Assembly (NCBI GenBank): GCA_031289955.1
Contig: JAITOL010000100.1
Location: forward strand, 1-48,004
Length of the DNA: 48,004 nt
DNA from: Synergistaceae bacterium
GTDB lineage: Bacteria; Synergistota; Synergistia; Synergistales; Synergistaceae
Direction of reading: 5' to 3'
Shown: positions 38,089-47,644 of the stretch, piece after piece
Numbering within the stretch: the first letter of the stretch is position 1
How the letters are laid out: the number at the start of each line of letters is the position of its first letter
Translations under genes and position numbers: made by a program
Notes under the pieces: generated by a model
Seen by the model: the letters and a program-made list of their open reading frames with translations, nothing else
Told to the model about the DNA's origin: nothing
Database searches by the model: none

Positions 38089-39026
38089 ATCGCGACGCCC
38101 TTTATGCCATAGTCGGCCCCACTGCGGTTGGAAAGACTAAGGCCGCGTTCGAGCTTGCCGGCGCGGTGGGCGGAGAGATCATATCGGTGGACTCCAGGCA
38201 GGTTTACAGATATCTCGACGTCGGAACGGACAAAATTTCCGCGCAAGAACGCAGGATAATCGCGCATCATCTCATAGATGTCGCGGATCCGGACGAGGTA
38301 TTCACAGTCGCTGATTTTGTGAAATACGCGTCAGATTCCGTCCGTCGCATACATAACAGGGGGAAAATACCTATACTTGCCGGCGGAACTCCGCTATATT
38401 ACAAAGCGCTTGAGGGAAATATGCTCTCGGATATGCTGCCCAAAGATGATAATATCCGCGGAGCCTTGGGGGACGAAGCGGCCCGAAACGGCCTGGACTC
38501 TCTTTATGATGAGCTCAAAGCCGCGGATCCGGACAGCGCGGCCCGGATCCACAGAAACGATCAATTTCGCATAACGAGAGCTCTGGAGCTCTATCGAATC
38601 ACAGGCCGGAGCGCTACGAGCATCTATGCCGAGGGTAAAAAAATTGGCGGGGATACGCAAATATTTTATTTCGGAATAACGTCGCCCAGGGAAAATCTGT
38701 ACAGGAAAATCGAAAAACGCGTGGAGGAGCAATTCCACTCCGGCTATATCGAGGAGGTCGAATGGCTCATTCGCAACGGTTATTCCCGCGAGCTGCCCGC
38801 GTTGAAGGGCTTCGGCTACAGGGAAATAGCTGCTTATCTGATGGGAGAGATGTCGTTTGATGACGCGATGAACGGGGATGTTCGGTCGACAAAAGCTTTT
38901 TCCAGAAGACAGATGACGTGGTTTCGCCAATTTTCCCCGATTGTGTGGTATGATTTTACTGAAATTTCTTTATCAGAAGCGGTACGGAATATGGCGGATA
39001 TAATTTCGCGTTCGACGCCGCGATGA
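38085..39026 (+). CDS. miaA: tRNA dimethylallyltransferase MiaA
   Basis: AIVGPTAVGKTKAAFELA; ISVDSRQVYRYLDVGTDK; FTVADFVKYA; ATGA overlap with mutL. Confidence 0.96.
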   Translation: MNRDALYAIVGPTAVGKTKAAFELAGAVGGEIISVDSRQVYRYLDVGTDKISAQERRIIAHHLIDVADPDEVFTVADFVKYASDSVRRIHNRGKIPILAGGTPLYYKALEGNMLSDMLPKDDNIRGALGDEAARNGLDSLYDELKAADPDSAARIHRNDQFRITRALELYRITGRSATSIYAEGKKIGGDTQIFYFGITSPRENLYRKIEKRVEEQFHSGYIEEVEWLIRNGYSRELPALKGFGYREIAAYLMGEMSFDDAMNGDVRSTKAFSRRQMTWFRQFSPIVWYDFTEISLSEAVRNMADIISRSTPR

Positions 39027-39856
39027 AGTTGGTGGTTGCAAGCCCGACAGGGCTATGTTTCGGAGTCAGAAGGGCTATAGAACAACTTGAGAAAGCGCTT
39101 GCGACATATGGTACAGTCTACGCTCTGGGGAGTCCCATACACAATCCGCAAGAAGTGGCTCGTCTCAAATCCCTCGGACTCGAAGTCATAATGAACGTAA
39201 ACGAAGTGAGCGGCGACGCCGTCGTTTTTGTGCGCGCCCATGGAATTTCAAGGGCGGAGCTGGAAGAACTGAAGATAAAGAGCCGGGTGATGGTCGACGG
39301 GACCTGTCCTTTTGTGAGGAACGCTCAGAAGAGGGCGGAATCCCTTGCCTCGGAGGGATATAAAGTCATCATACTGGGCGATTCGGAACATCCGGAGGTG
39401 CGCGGGATTCTCGGTTATATAGAGGGAGATTCCTGCGTCATAGGCGGGAAAAAAGATGTTGACAATAGCGCGAGATACGGGAAAATAGGTATTTTAAGCC
39501 AGACGACACAGAACGAGGCGTCATTGGCGGACGTTGTCGCGAAGTTCGTATTTCTTACTGATGAGATCAAGGTATATAATACTATCTGCCGCGCTACAAT
39601 TGAACGTCAGGAGTCGATAAAAAATCTGGCTGGTCAGGTGGACGGCATAATTGTAATAGGCGGCAGAAACAGCGCCAATACACGAAAGCTTGTTGAAATA
39701 TCCGAGTCTCTTGGCGTGCCGACGATGTGGGTTGAACACGCGGGCGAAGTCGACTGGGGGTGGACGCGCGGCAGGGGAACGATAGGAGTGGCCGCGGGCG
39801 GAAGTACGCCCGATTGGCTGATAAATGATTTAACAGGAAAATTAAAGAGGCTGTAG
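39023..39856 (+). CDS. ispH: 4-hydroxy-3-methylbut-2-enyl diphosphate reductase
   Basis: [68 protein letters not shown]. Confidence 0.96.
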   Translation: MKLVVASPTGLCFGVRRAIEQLEKALATYGTVYALGSPIHNPQEVARLKSLGLEVIMNVNEVSGDAVVFVRAHGISRAELEELKIKSRVMVDGTCPFVRNAQKRAESLASEGYKVIILGDSEHPEVRGILGYIEGDSCVIGGKKDVDNSARYGKIGILSQTTQNEASLADVVAKFVFLTDEIKVYNTICRATIERQESIKNLAGQVDGIIVIGGRNSANTRKLVEISESLGVPTMWVEHAGEVDWGWTRGRGTIGVAAGGSTPDWLINDLTGKLKRL

Positions 39857-39878
39857 GTCCGAGGAGGCTGTGACGGTA

Positions 39879-41432
39879 ATGGTTGACGAAACCGGAAATG
39901 GAGAATTTACAACGGAAGAGACGATGGAGAGCATTATGGAGCAGATGGGCGGCTTCGAGGATATCCATCGCGGCAAAGTGGTCGAAGGGGTCATTGTGGA
40001 CTCCAGAGACGACGGTTGGCTCGTGGACGTGGGTTTTAAATGCGAAGGTTTTCTCCCGCAAAAGGAGTGGACTCATCCTGTTCTTGTCGAGTCCGCGCAG
40101 GAGCCCGCCGTGGGGGACAAAGTTCGCGTTCAGGTGACCAACATCAGCCAGGGCGAAGAAGCTCAGCTGACATTGAGCCGTTGGCGTTGTGAATTCGACG
40201 AGAGATGGAACAGGCTCGAAGAAGAGCTCGCCAAAAATGAAATTGTCGAAGTTCGCGGACGGCGAAAGGTAAAGGGCGGGTTGATAGTCGACTGCTTCGG
40301 GCTGGAGGGTTTCATTCCCATTTCCCACCTCGCGGAGGAAGGGCGTGGAGTCAACCCCGGCAGGCTGGTGGATCAAATATTCCCTGTCAAAGTCATAGAG
40401 CGTGATCGCCGCAAGCGCCGCTTCGTTCTTTCGAGACGTTCGATACTCGAGGAGGAGATGGGCGCCGAGCGTGAGAAGTTTTATGATACCGTCCACGAGG
40501 GAGACGTCCTCGAGGGCGAAGTCAGCAGCATCACCAGCTTCGGCGTTTTCGTCAATCTCGGGGTCATAGAGGGCCTGATACATATAACGGAACTTGCCTG
40601 GCAGCGCAACGTCAAGGCGAAAGACGTCATCAACAAGGGCGACACGGTCAAGGTCAAGGTAATTGGCATCGACAGCGAGAAGAACCGCATTTCCCTGTCC
40701 ATGCGCCAGACGCTCCCCGATCCCTGGGAGACTGCGTCCGAGCGCTGGCCGAAGGGAACCGAGGCCGAGGGCACTGTCACGAACATGACCGATTTCGGCG
40801 CGTTTGTGGAGATCGAGCCCGGAGTCGAAGGGCTCATACATATCGGAGATCTGAGCTGGAGCCGCATCAAACATCCGAAAGAAGTGTTGAAACGCGGCCA
40901 GAAGGTTGACGTGGTCGTGCTCGAAGTGGATAACGAGCGCAAACGCATAAGCCTCGGCTACAAGCAGCTCAACGATCCGTGGCGCGGAATAGAGTCGCGT
41001 TTCGTTAAAGAACATGACGTGCCCGTGAAGGTCATCCGCCTCGCGGACTTCGGCGCGTTCGTGGAACTGGAGCCGGGAATAGAGGGGCTCATTCACATAT
41101 CCCAGCTCAGCCGCGCGAGAGTCGAGAAACCGAGCGACGTCCTGAGCGTCGGGCAGGAGGTAACGGCCCGCATCCTGGAAGTCGATCCCGCAACGCGCAG
41201 GATACGTCTCTCCCTGAAGTCGCTTCAGCCTGAAGGCGAAAGACATTCACGCGACGATGGAGGCGCCCCGGCGGAACGCGAGCGCGATCATCGTCCGAGG
41301 CGCGACGATGATCGCAGGCAGAACAAAGATCGCGGTCCTCAGATACCCACCGAGGAAATATCCATGACGATAGGGGATTTCCTCAAGGCGCGGGAAGAGG
41401 AAAACTCGCCCGGCAGCGACTCATCGGAGTAA
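39879..41432 (+). CDS. rpsA: S1-domain RNA-binding protein / ribosomal protein S1-like (multiple S1 repeats, charged tail)
   Basis: Repeated S1 signatures: [87 protein letters not shown] gaggagg. Confidence 0.92.
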   Translation: MVDETGNGEFTTEETMESIMEQMGGFEDIHRGKVVEGVIVDSRDDGWLVDVGFKCEGFLPQKEWTHPVLVESAQEPAVGDKVRVQVTNISQGEEAQLTLSRWRCEFDERWNRLEEELAKNEIVEVRGRRKVKGGLIVDCFGLEGFIPISHLAEEGRGVNPGRLVDQIFPVKVIERDRRKRRFVLSRRSILEEEMGAEREKFYDTVHEGDVLEGEVSSITSFGVFVNLGVIEGLIHITELAWQRNVKAKDVINKGDTVKVKVIGIDSEKNRISLSMRQTLPDPWETASERWPKGTEAEGTVTNMTDFGAFVEIEPGVEGLIHIGDLSWSRIKHPKEVLKRGQKVDVVVLEVDNERKRISLGYKQLNDPWRGIESRFVKEHDVPVKVIRLADFGAFVELEPGIEGLIHISQLSRARVEKPSDVLSVGQEVTARILEVDPATRRIRLSLKSLQPEGERHSRDDGGAPAERERDHRPRRDDDRRQNKDRGPQIPTEEISMTIGDFLKAREEENSPGSDSSE

Positions 41433-41464
41433 ATTCGTTCGGCACGATATAAAAATATAAACGG

Positions 41465-41492
41465 CCGGGTCTGAATTCAGGCCCGGTTTTTT
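41465..41492 (+). terminator. Intrinsic terminator after rpsA
   Basis: CCGGGTCTGAATTCAGGCCCGGTTTTTT. Confidence 0.85.
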
Positions 41493-41533
41493 GTGAGCGC
41501 CACGCCTGAAACTCCAACCGCAAATTTGACCGC

Positions 41534-41561
41534 TTGACATAGGGCTATATCGCTTTATAAT
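41534..41561 (+). promoter_or_regulatory. Consensus sigma70 promoter upstream of creD: TTGACA-16 bp-TATAAT
   Basis: Exact -35 and -10 hexamers; a leader of about 65 nt to the ATG at 41633. Confidence 0.75.
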
Positions 41562-41632
41562 ATACCGCAATGCGTAATACGTGTGAATTGCAGCGCGCCA
41601 TTTGGGCCTGTATATCGAACGGGAGGGGAATA

Positions 41633-43243
41633 ATGATGTGGACTATCGTAGGGTTGGTGTTTTTTCTTCTGCTTCTTGGAGTATTGGGAGCTGTGCTTGT
41701 TACTGTGTGGTGGCTCTGGAGAAGGGCCACCGTTCAGGAGGGCGAGCCCGCGCCGAAATGGGGGGATCTCCGCTCTCTTCGGGCAATACTCGGTCGTCAG
41801 TCCATAATCGCCCGAATGGCGGCGGTCGCGATAATCGCGGGGCTCATGACGATACCGCTCGGTTTCATTTACGATTTGACGCTGGAGCGCAATCGCCTCT
41901 ACGGATCGGTGGTACAGGAAATATCGTCGACATGGGGCGACAGCCAGATTTTGACGGGGCCTGTGCTGTCAGTTCCTTATACGGTGCGCTATCAGGTCGC
42001 GGAGGAAGTTCCGCTCACCGCCGCCGAATTCGCCCTCGAACAGTCCAGAGGCGGAGAGCGGACGACAAAACGGGTTGTGAGGGATGTGGAGGAAGAGCAC
42101 GCGGCGCTCGTTTTGCCCGAGGATCTGTCGGTCGACGGCAAAATATCCACTGAGCTCAGGAGCCGCACCATATACTCGACGAGGGTGTACACGGCCGACA
42201 TGAAGGTATCCGGCAATTTCAGAAAGTCGGATCTTTTCAAGATAAGGCAGAATGTCGTGGCGGTGCACTGGGACAAAGCCACATTCGTAGTAGGCATAAC
42301 GAGCACAAAATCCATCCGGAGCATAAGCGACCTCGAGTTCGCCGGACATACATACACCTTCCTGCCGGGAACGGGAGGTCTCAAGGTTCTGCCGACCGGT
42401 TTCTCCGTCGAGGGCGATCTGTCGGGCGAGGAAGACGGCGAGATGTTCAGCTTCGATTTCGATGTGTCCGTAAATGGTTCCGGAAGGCTTTACCTGACGC
42501 CCATAGGCGTGTCGAGCGTATTGAAACTCAGCTCCGACTGGCCTCACCCTAATTTCACCGGTTCCGGGCTGCCGTCGTCGCGCAGCATAACGCAGGGCGG
42601 TTTTTCCGCCGAGTGGGACATTCCTAATCTCGTCCGCAACTATCCCCAGTTCGACGATGTCGAAAAATGGGACATGGTCTCCGAACACGCCGATTCGTCC
42701 GAGTTCGGGTTCGAGCGGACACCGGAGACCGGCGGTCACCGCATAAGGGAATATATCGTGGGCGTCGAATTTTTCGAGCCCGTGTTCCATTATTCGCTTC
42801 TGATCCGAGCGGTCAAATACGGGATGCTTTTCATCGCCCTGATATTTCTGGGCGTCGTTATATTCGAGCATTACTACGCCAAAAAGACTCACATATGGCT
42901 GAATATGGCCCAATATATAGTGATAGGGGCCGGATTGTCCATCTTCTACCTCATCCTTTTGGCCGCGTCGGAACATATCGCTTTCACGCCGGCGTATATT
43001 CTGGCGTCCGTGCTCAATGTAGCGATGACGAGCGGATACGTGATGTCAGCGCTCCGCCAGAGCCGCCCGGCGATGCTCACCGCAGTCGTTCAGGGCATGC
43101 TCTACGCGCTGCTTTTTTTCATCCTTCGCATGGAGGATTACGCGCTGTTGGGCGGCACGACGCTGCTCGTGGCGGGAACCATCGCGCTGATGTTCGTGAC
43201 GAGAAATATCAACAGGCCTGATGAAGGCAGGAAGCCGGAATAA
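41633..43243 (+). CDS. creD: CreD-like inner membrane protein
   Basis: MTIPLGFIYDLTLERNRLYGSVVQEISSTWGDSQILTGPVLSVPY...; multiple C-terminal TMs (EHYYAKKTHIWLNMAQYIVIGAGLSIFYLILLAASEHI). Start assigned by GGGAGGGG RBS. Confidence 0.88.
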   Translation: MMWTIVGLVFFLLLLGVLGAVLVTVWWLWRRATVQEGEPAPKWGDLRSLRAILGRQSIIARMAAVAIIAGLMTIPLGFIYDLTLERNRLYGSVVQEISSTWGDSQILTGPVLSVPYTVRYQVAEEVPLTAAEFALEQSRGGERTTKRVVRDVEEEHAALVLPEDLSVDGKISTELRSRTIYSTRVYTADMKVSGNFRKSDLFKIRQNVVAVHWDKATFVVGITSTKSIRSISDLEFAGHTYTFLPGTGGLKVLPTGFSVEGDLSGEEDGEMFSFDFDVSVNGSGRLYLTPIGVSSVLKLSSDWPHPNFTGSGLPSSRSITQGGFSAEWDIPNLVRNYPQFDDVEKWDMVSEHADSSEFGFERTPETGGHRIREYIVGVEFFEPVFHYSLLIRAVKYGMLFIALIFLGVVIFEHYYAKKTHIWLNMAQYIVIGAGLSIFYLILLAASEHIAFTPAYILASVLNVAMTSGYVMSALRQSRPAMLTAVVQGMLYALLFFILRMEDYALLGGTTLLVAGTIALMFVTRNINRPDEGRKPE

Positions 43244-43274
43244 TCGACACACTGGCTTCGGTCATACTACGGAG

Positions 43275-43321
43275 TCCGAGTCGCGGGCGCGGTCAGTGTC
43301 TGACGCGGCCCGCGATTCGGA
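43275..43321. terminator. Large hairpin after creD
   Basis: tccgagtcgcgggc ... gcccgcgattcgga stem with additional inner pairing ggtcag/ctgac. Confidence 0.6.
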
Positions 43322-43379
43322 GCGGTGCATATTTCAGTTATAGCTTCCCTCATAACGTGCGCGGATATCGCCGTCCAGC

Positions 43380-43604
43380 TTAACGGATTGTGTTATCAAT
43401 TTTTATTACCGATGGCTTGGTGAGATTATTCAGGATATCGGGTTCTATCGGGACTTCCCAGTAATCTCCGCGAATTTGGGATGTAATCATGCTGACAATG
43501 ACTTCTTGTCCTAAATCTTCCCACACAAATGCCGGACGATTCTTTTCCCCTGGGATGTCTGAAAAAGGGAAATTTATCCATACAATTTGACCCTCTTTAA
43601 ACAT
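43380..43604 (-). pseudogene. C-terminally truncated PemK/MazF-family toxin remnant
   Basis: MFKEGQIVWINFPFSDIPGEKNRPAFVWEDLGQEVIVSMITSQIRGDYWEVPIEPDILNNLTKPSVIKIDNTIR* stops where the family normally continues for about 30 residues. Confidence 0.6.
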
Positions 43605-43734
43605 GTACGCATTTCACCTTCAGCAGTTCCTTTTCTTTATTGCTCAGCAAGCGTCCGGCGGCCTTGAATTCAGTTATCTCTTTTCCGAGAAGTTCGTTGT
43701 CAGTGTCACGATTTGTCTCTTCGTTTAGCGCATC

Positions 43735-44034
43735 TTAAGCAAGAACTTCCTTCAGCCTGTCCAGCGCCTCTTCAAGCGCGCTAAAGCGTTTATCTGGGTC
43801 CAGTTTCGTCAGTTCGGCTACGGATTCGAGTATTGGGGCGGCTTTGAGGAGTTTTTGCATGGGAATTCGCTTCGTGTCGTACTCCAACAGGAGGCCGCAT
43901 GTTCTGTTGTTGACCTCCGCCGCCCTGACTCCCTCTATGGTGAGAATCACTTCCATGAATCGTCCCGCGAGGGTTTTGTCCGCCAGGAGGGGAGACCTGA
44001 GGCGGATTCTGCCTTCTATGAAACTTTCTATCAT
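43735..44034 (-). CDS. HMA_2-like domain protein (no CxxC) accompanying the P-type ATPase
   Basis: IEGRIRLRSPLLADKTLAGRFMEVILTIEGVRAAEVNNRTCGLLLEYD; 4-nt overlap with the ATPase gene. Confidence 0.7.
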   Translation of the reverse strand: MIESFIEGRIRLRSPLLADKTLAGRFMEVILTIEGVRAAEVNNRTCGLLLEYDTKRIPMQKLLKAAPILESVAELTKLDPDKRFSALEEALDRLKEVLA

Positions 44035-46127
44035 CGCTTTTCCTCTTCATTTTTCGTATCTAAAATCGGCATCATGCTGAAAACGCTCGAACCTATCGTC
44101 GACATGTTGTGGAGCAGAGCCGACATGCCGGGGGAGATCGTTCCGGTGATGCCGAGCGCCAGCAGCAGCGAGTTCAAGGAGACTATATACGCGTAGTTGC
44201 GGTAAATCTTGCGCATCAGACCTTCGGCCAGCTTTCGCGATACGACGATGTCGCGCAGCCTGTTTTCCGTCAGCACGACGTCGGCCACCTCCCTCGTTAT
44301 ATCGGCGCCTCCGTGCATGGCGACGCCCACGTCCGCGGACGCCAGCGCCGGGGAGTCGTTGATGCCGTCGCCGACCATGACAACCACCGACCGCTCCTGT
44401 TTCATGCGATTGATTATTCCTGCCTTGTCCTCCGGCAGCAATTGAGAATATACCTCGTCCATGCGCATTTTGGCGGCCACGTTCCCGGCTACCCCCGCGT
44501 TATCGCCAGTCAGCATGACGACTCGCCTAACTCCCGCGCCGTGAAGGTCGCAAACGACGTCGTGCGCGTCGTCCCTGAGCGGATCCTCTATGCAGATGAT
44601 CCCGGCGAGATTGTCGCCTATCGCCAGATATAGCACAGAGTGGAACGCGCTCTCGCGGTCGATCGTTTTCTTTTGTTCGGCGGTCGGCACTATTTCTCCG
44701 TGCTCGAAGACGAAATGCGCGCTCCCTAAGAGCGCCCTCTTTCCTTCGATATGGGAAACGATGCCGTGGGCCGCCAGATATTCGACGGTAGAATGTTTTT
44801 CCTTGTGCGTGAGGTTTTCGATCTCCGCCTGTTTTACCACCGCCCTGGCTATCGAATGTGGGAAATGTTCCTCCAGGCACGCGGCGTTTCGCAACACCTC
44901 CTCGCGTTTCCATCCGCTGAATGGGACGACTTTGGAGACCGATGGAACGGCCACGGTGAGAGTCCCCGTCTTGTCGAAAACCACAGTGTCGGCGGCGGCA
45001 AGCGACTCGAGGAACCTCCCTCCCTTTACGAGTATTCCCAGTCTGCCCGCCTCCCTCATTGCGGAGAGAAAGGCGAGCGGGGTGGAGAGCTTTATCGCGC
45101 ACGAGTAATCGACAAGAAGAGCGGACATCGCTTTCGCCGCGTCCCTTGTAAAAAGGTATACGCCTCCGGCCAGAAGTATGCTGTATGGCACAATGGCGTC
45201 GGCCAATTTTTCCGCGCGGTTCTGTATGTCGGCTTTTCTTTCCTCGGATTCGTCTATTAACTCGACTATTTTATGGATGCGCGACTCTCTGTCGAAAGCC
45301 GTCGCGCGAATGACCAACCCGCCCTCTTCGACGACGCTTCCCGCATAGACGGAGAGACCCGGCTCGCGAAGTATCGCCTCGGATTCTCCCGTCATGGCGG
45401 ATTGATTGACCATGGCTTCGCCTTCGACAACGACTCCGTCCACAGGGATGACGCTGCCGGCGCGTATGACGACCTCATCTCCGATTTCGAGTTCGCGCAT
45501 CGGTATCAGAGTCTCTTGTCCGTCTTTTCGTATCCAAAGTTTGTCCACATGAATAGCGAGGCTGTCGGCCAGACTGTCTCTCGATTTTTTGCGCGTCCAG
45601 CTTTCAAGCAGATCGCCCAATCCCAAAAGCGTGGTAACCAGGGCCGCGGTGCTGAAATCCCTCCTGTACATGGATGCCCCTATGGCGAAAGCGTCGAGAA
45701 CCGAAACGTTCAAACGCCCATCGCGGCCCAGGCTCTCGAGCCCGCGGAATAAAAGGGGGAGCGCGCGAAAAAATGTGATCGCGCCGCGTATCGCCGCGGG
45801 AAGCAGCGAACGCGCCAAAACGCCAGCGGTCATCTTGAGGAGCGAATCTCCAAGACTCTCCCGGCTCGCGGGGATCATGCCATCGATGTCGATGCCCCTG
45901 TAAAATGTCTCGTCGAGCAGACGAATGGCCTCCAGGATGGAGTCGCGCGCGCCGTCTTCATAATGGATCAGGATGCTCCCCGTTATGTGGGAGGCGGCCG
46001 CGCTCATGACGCCGCTCTGGGTTTCGAGCAATGCCTCTATTACGCGGGATTCCGGCATATCGAACGTACCTGCCGGACAGTGTACGCGGACGCGCCCCGG
46101 AATCTCGTGAACTATTTTATATTCCAT
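44031..46127 (-). CDS. P1B-type metal-translocating ATPase with a YSCAIKLSTP TM motif
   Basis: N-terminal HMA-like PGRVRVHCPAG; SAMTGES; VFDKTGTLT; EEHFPHSIARAVV; MVGDGINDSPALASADVGVAM. Confidence 0.92.
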   Translation of the reverse strand: MEYKIVHEIPGRVRVHCPAGTFDMPESRVIEALLETQSGVMSAAASHITGSILIHYEDGARDSILEAIRLLDETFYRGIDIDGMIPASRESLGDSLLKMTAGVLARSLLPAAIRGAITFFRALPLLFRGLESLGRDGRLNVSVLDAFAIGASMYRRDFSTAALVTTLLGLGDLLESWTRKKSRDSLADSLAIHVDKLWIRKDGQETLIPMRELEIGDEVVIRAGSVIPVDGVVVEGEAMVNQSAMTGESEAILREPGLSVYAGSVVEEGGLVIRATAFDRESRIHKIVELIDESEERKADIQNRAEKLADAIVPYSILLAGGVYLFTRDAAKAMSALLVDYSCAIKLSTPLAFLSAMREAGRLGILVKGGRFLESLAAADTVVFDKTGTLTVAVPSVSKVVPFSGWKREEVLRNAACLEEHFPHSIARAVVKQAEIENLTHKEKHSTVEYLAAHGIVSHIEGKRALLGSAHFVFEHGEIVPTAEQKKTIDRESAFHSVLYLAIGDNLAGIICIEDPLRDDAHDVVCDLHGAGVRRVVMLTGDNAGVAGNVAAKMRMDEVYSQLLPEDKAGIINRMKQERSVVVMVGDGINDSPALASADVGVAMHGGADITREVADVVLTENRLRDIVVSRKLAEGLMRKIYRNYAYIVSLNSLLLALGITGTISPGMSALLHNMSTIGSSVFSMMPILDTKNEEEKR

Positions 46128-46147
46128 TGAACGTTAAAAGGGTGAGC

Positions 46148-46372
46148 TCAGGCGTCCGTCTTGGATTCCAGCGAATGCTTGGCTTCCGCCGCGATGTCGC
46201 TCGCGGTTTCTTTCGTGCGTTCGACCGCTTTCGCGACGCAGTTTTTGAGCTCGAGCCCCTTCGCCGCTATCGCGACGGCCGTCTTCCTTCCCGCCGCGCT
46301 TTTCACGAAACATACCGCGCCCGCCCCAGCCGCTACGCCTGCCAGGAAAAATAACGCTTTTTGACTTATCAT
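46148..46372 (-). CDS. Small single-TM protein encoded upstream of the P1B-ATPase (DUF6110/DUF1490-like, tentative)
   Basis: MISQKALFFLAGVAAGAGAVCFVKSAAGRKTAVAIAAKGLELKNCVAKAVERTKETASDIAAEAKHSLESKTDA: Gly/Ala-rich TM then amphipathic helix. Confidence 0.65.
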   Translation of the reverse strand: MISQKALFFLAGVAAGAGAVCFVKSAAGRKTAVAIAAKGLELKNCVAKAVERTKETASDIAAEAKHSLESKTDA

Positions 46373-46524
46373 TATAGAGACGCCCCCTTATATCCTGCTA
46401 AAATTTGCGATTCGCATAAAAAGAATAACATGCTTTGTTATCCAGGTCAAACCTGAGAAAAGCCTCTCGAACGACGCTATTTCACAAGCTCTGGTGTTAT
46501 AATGACCCTCGGGAGGTGTTGTCG

Positions 46525-46869
46525 ATGCCTGAAAAATCTGTTTCCGACATCTGTTCCGCTCTGAACGCGAAAGTTCATGCGCGGGGCGACGGAGAAAAAA
46601 CTACGGAGCGAGTCGCTGTCGGCGATCTCCTGAGCTTCATAATGGGCGGAGATTCCGACGGGGCTGCCTGGGTAACGATTCAGACGCATCTCAACGTGGC
46701 CGCGGTCGCCGTTTTAAAAGAAATTCCCCTGATAATCATCGCGTCCGGCAGGATGCCGGCGGCGGATCTCGTCGCGCGGTGCGAGGACGAGCGTATAGCT
46801 CTCGCGACTTCGGATATGTCCATATTCGATACCTGTATCGAACTCGGGCGTCTCGGGCTCGCGGGGTAA
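46525..46869 (+). CDS. DRTGG-domain protein (copy 2)
   Basis: MPEKSVSDICSALNAKVHARGDGEKTTERVAVGDLLSFIMGG...AVAVLKEIPLIIIASGRMPAADLVARCEDERIALATSDMSIFDTCIELGRLG; RBS gggaggtg. Confidence 0.75.
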   Translation: MPEKSVSDICSALNAKVHARGDGEKTTERVAVGDLLSFIMGGDSDGAAWVTIQTHLNVAAVAVLKEIPLIIIASGRMPAADLVARCEDERIALATSDMSIFDTCIELGRLGLAG

Positions 46870-46874
46870 AATAT

Positions 46875-47633
46875 TTGGATGCCGGGTTGAAATATTACTG
46901 GGTCGATCTCCATCTCCACACGGTTCTGTCTCCGTGCGGAGAATTGGAGATGGGAGCGCGCGAAATAGTCGCTCGCGCCCGCGAGGCCGGGCTCGACGTC
47001 ATCGCCATCACGGATCACAACTCCTGCGAGAATTTTCCAGCCATAGCGAAACTGGCCTCCGGAACCCCCCTCGTTCTGCCCGCTATAGAGGTGCAGACGG
47101 CGGAGGATATCCACGTCGTCACGATATTTCCCGAATACTCATCCGCTCTCGATTTCAAAAACTGGCTGTGGCTCAAGATGCCCCCGATCAAAAACGATCC
47201 GGACATCTTCGGTTATCAGGTCGTGGTCGATTCTAACGACGATATCCTCCGTATGGAGGAGACACTCCTCATACAGGGGGCCGGTTACGACGTCGACACG
47301 ATAGTTGCCCGAGCGAACGATCATGGCGCGATAACTATCCTGGCCCACGTGGACAGGCCTGTTTTCGCGTATCCGGCGGTTCTGGGGCCGTTCCCGCGGG
47401 ATTATCCCGTCGACGCGATAGAGCTCTCGGCCCATCTTGATTCCGAGCAAGCCGACGAATGGCGGAAGAAATATCCCTCCCGCGTCTTCATCAGGTCGTC
47501 GGATTCCCATACGCTCGACACGATGAGCCGGGCGAACTGCTCGAAAATGCTTCTCGCGTCCCCGGCGTTCGACGAGCTCAGGATGGCCCTTCACGGCGAG
47601 GGAGGCCGGCGAGTCTCCTGGCCATGGGGATAA
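46875..47633 (+). CDS. PHP-domain phosphoesterase
   Basis: WVDLHLHTVLSPCGELEMGAREIVARAREAGLDVIAITDHNSCEN; ITILAHVDRPVFA; SSDSHTLD. Start (TTG 46875 or 46887) uncertain. Confidence 0.85.
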   Translation: MDAGLKYYWVDLHLHTVLSPCGELEMGAREIVARAREAGLDVIAITDHNSCENFPAIAKLASGTPLVLPAIEVQTAEDIHVVTIFPEYSSALDFKNWLWLKMPPIKNDPDIFGYQVVVDSNDDILRMEETLLIQGAGYDVDTIVARANDHGAITILAHVDRPVFAYPAVLGPFPRDYPVDAIELSAHLDSEQADEWRKKYPSRVFIRSSDSHTLDTMSRANCSKMLLASPAFDELRMALHGEGGRRVSWPWG

Positions 47634-47644
47634 TCGAAACCCGC

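Noticed and set aside
39594-41246. 550-aa minus-strand ORF antisense to ispH/rpsA
   Set aside because: Shadow ORF with no recognisable motif; sense genes are clear.
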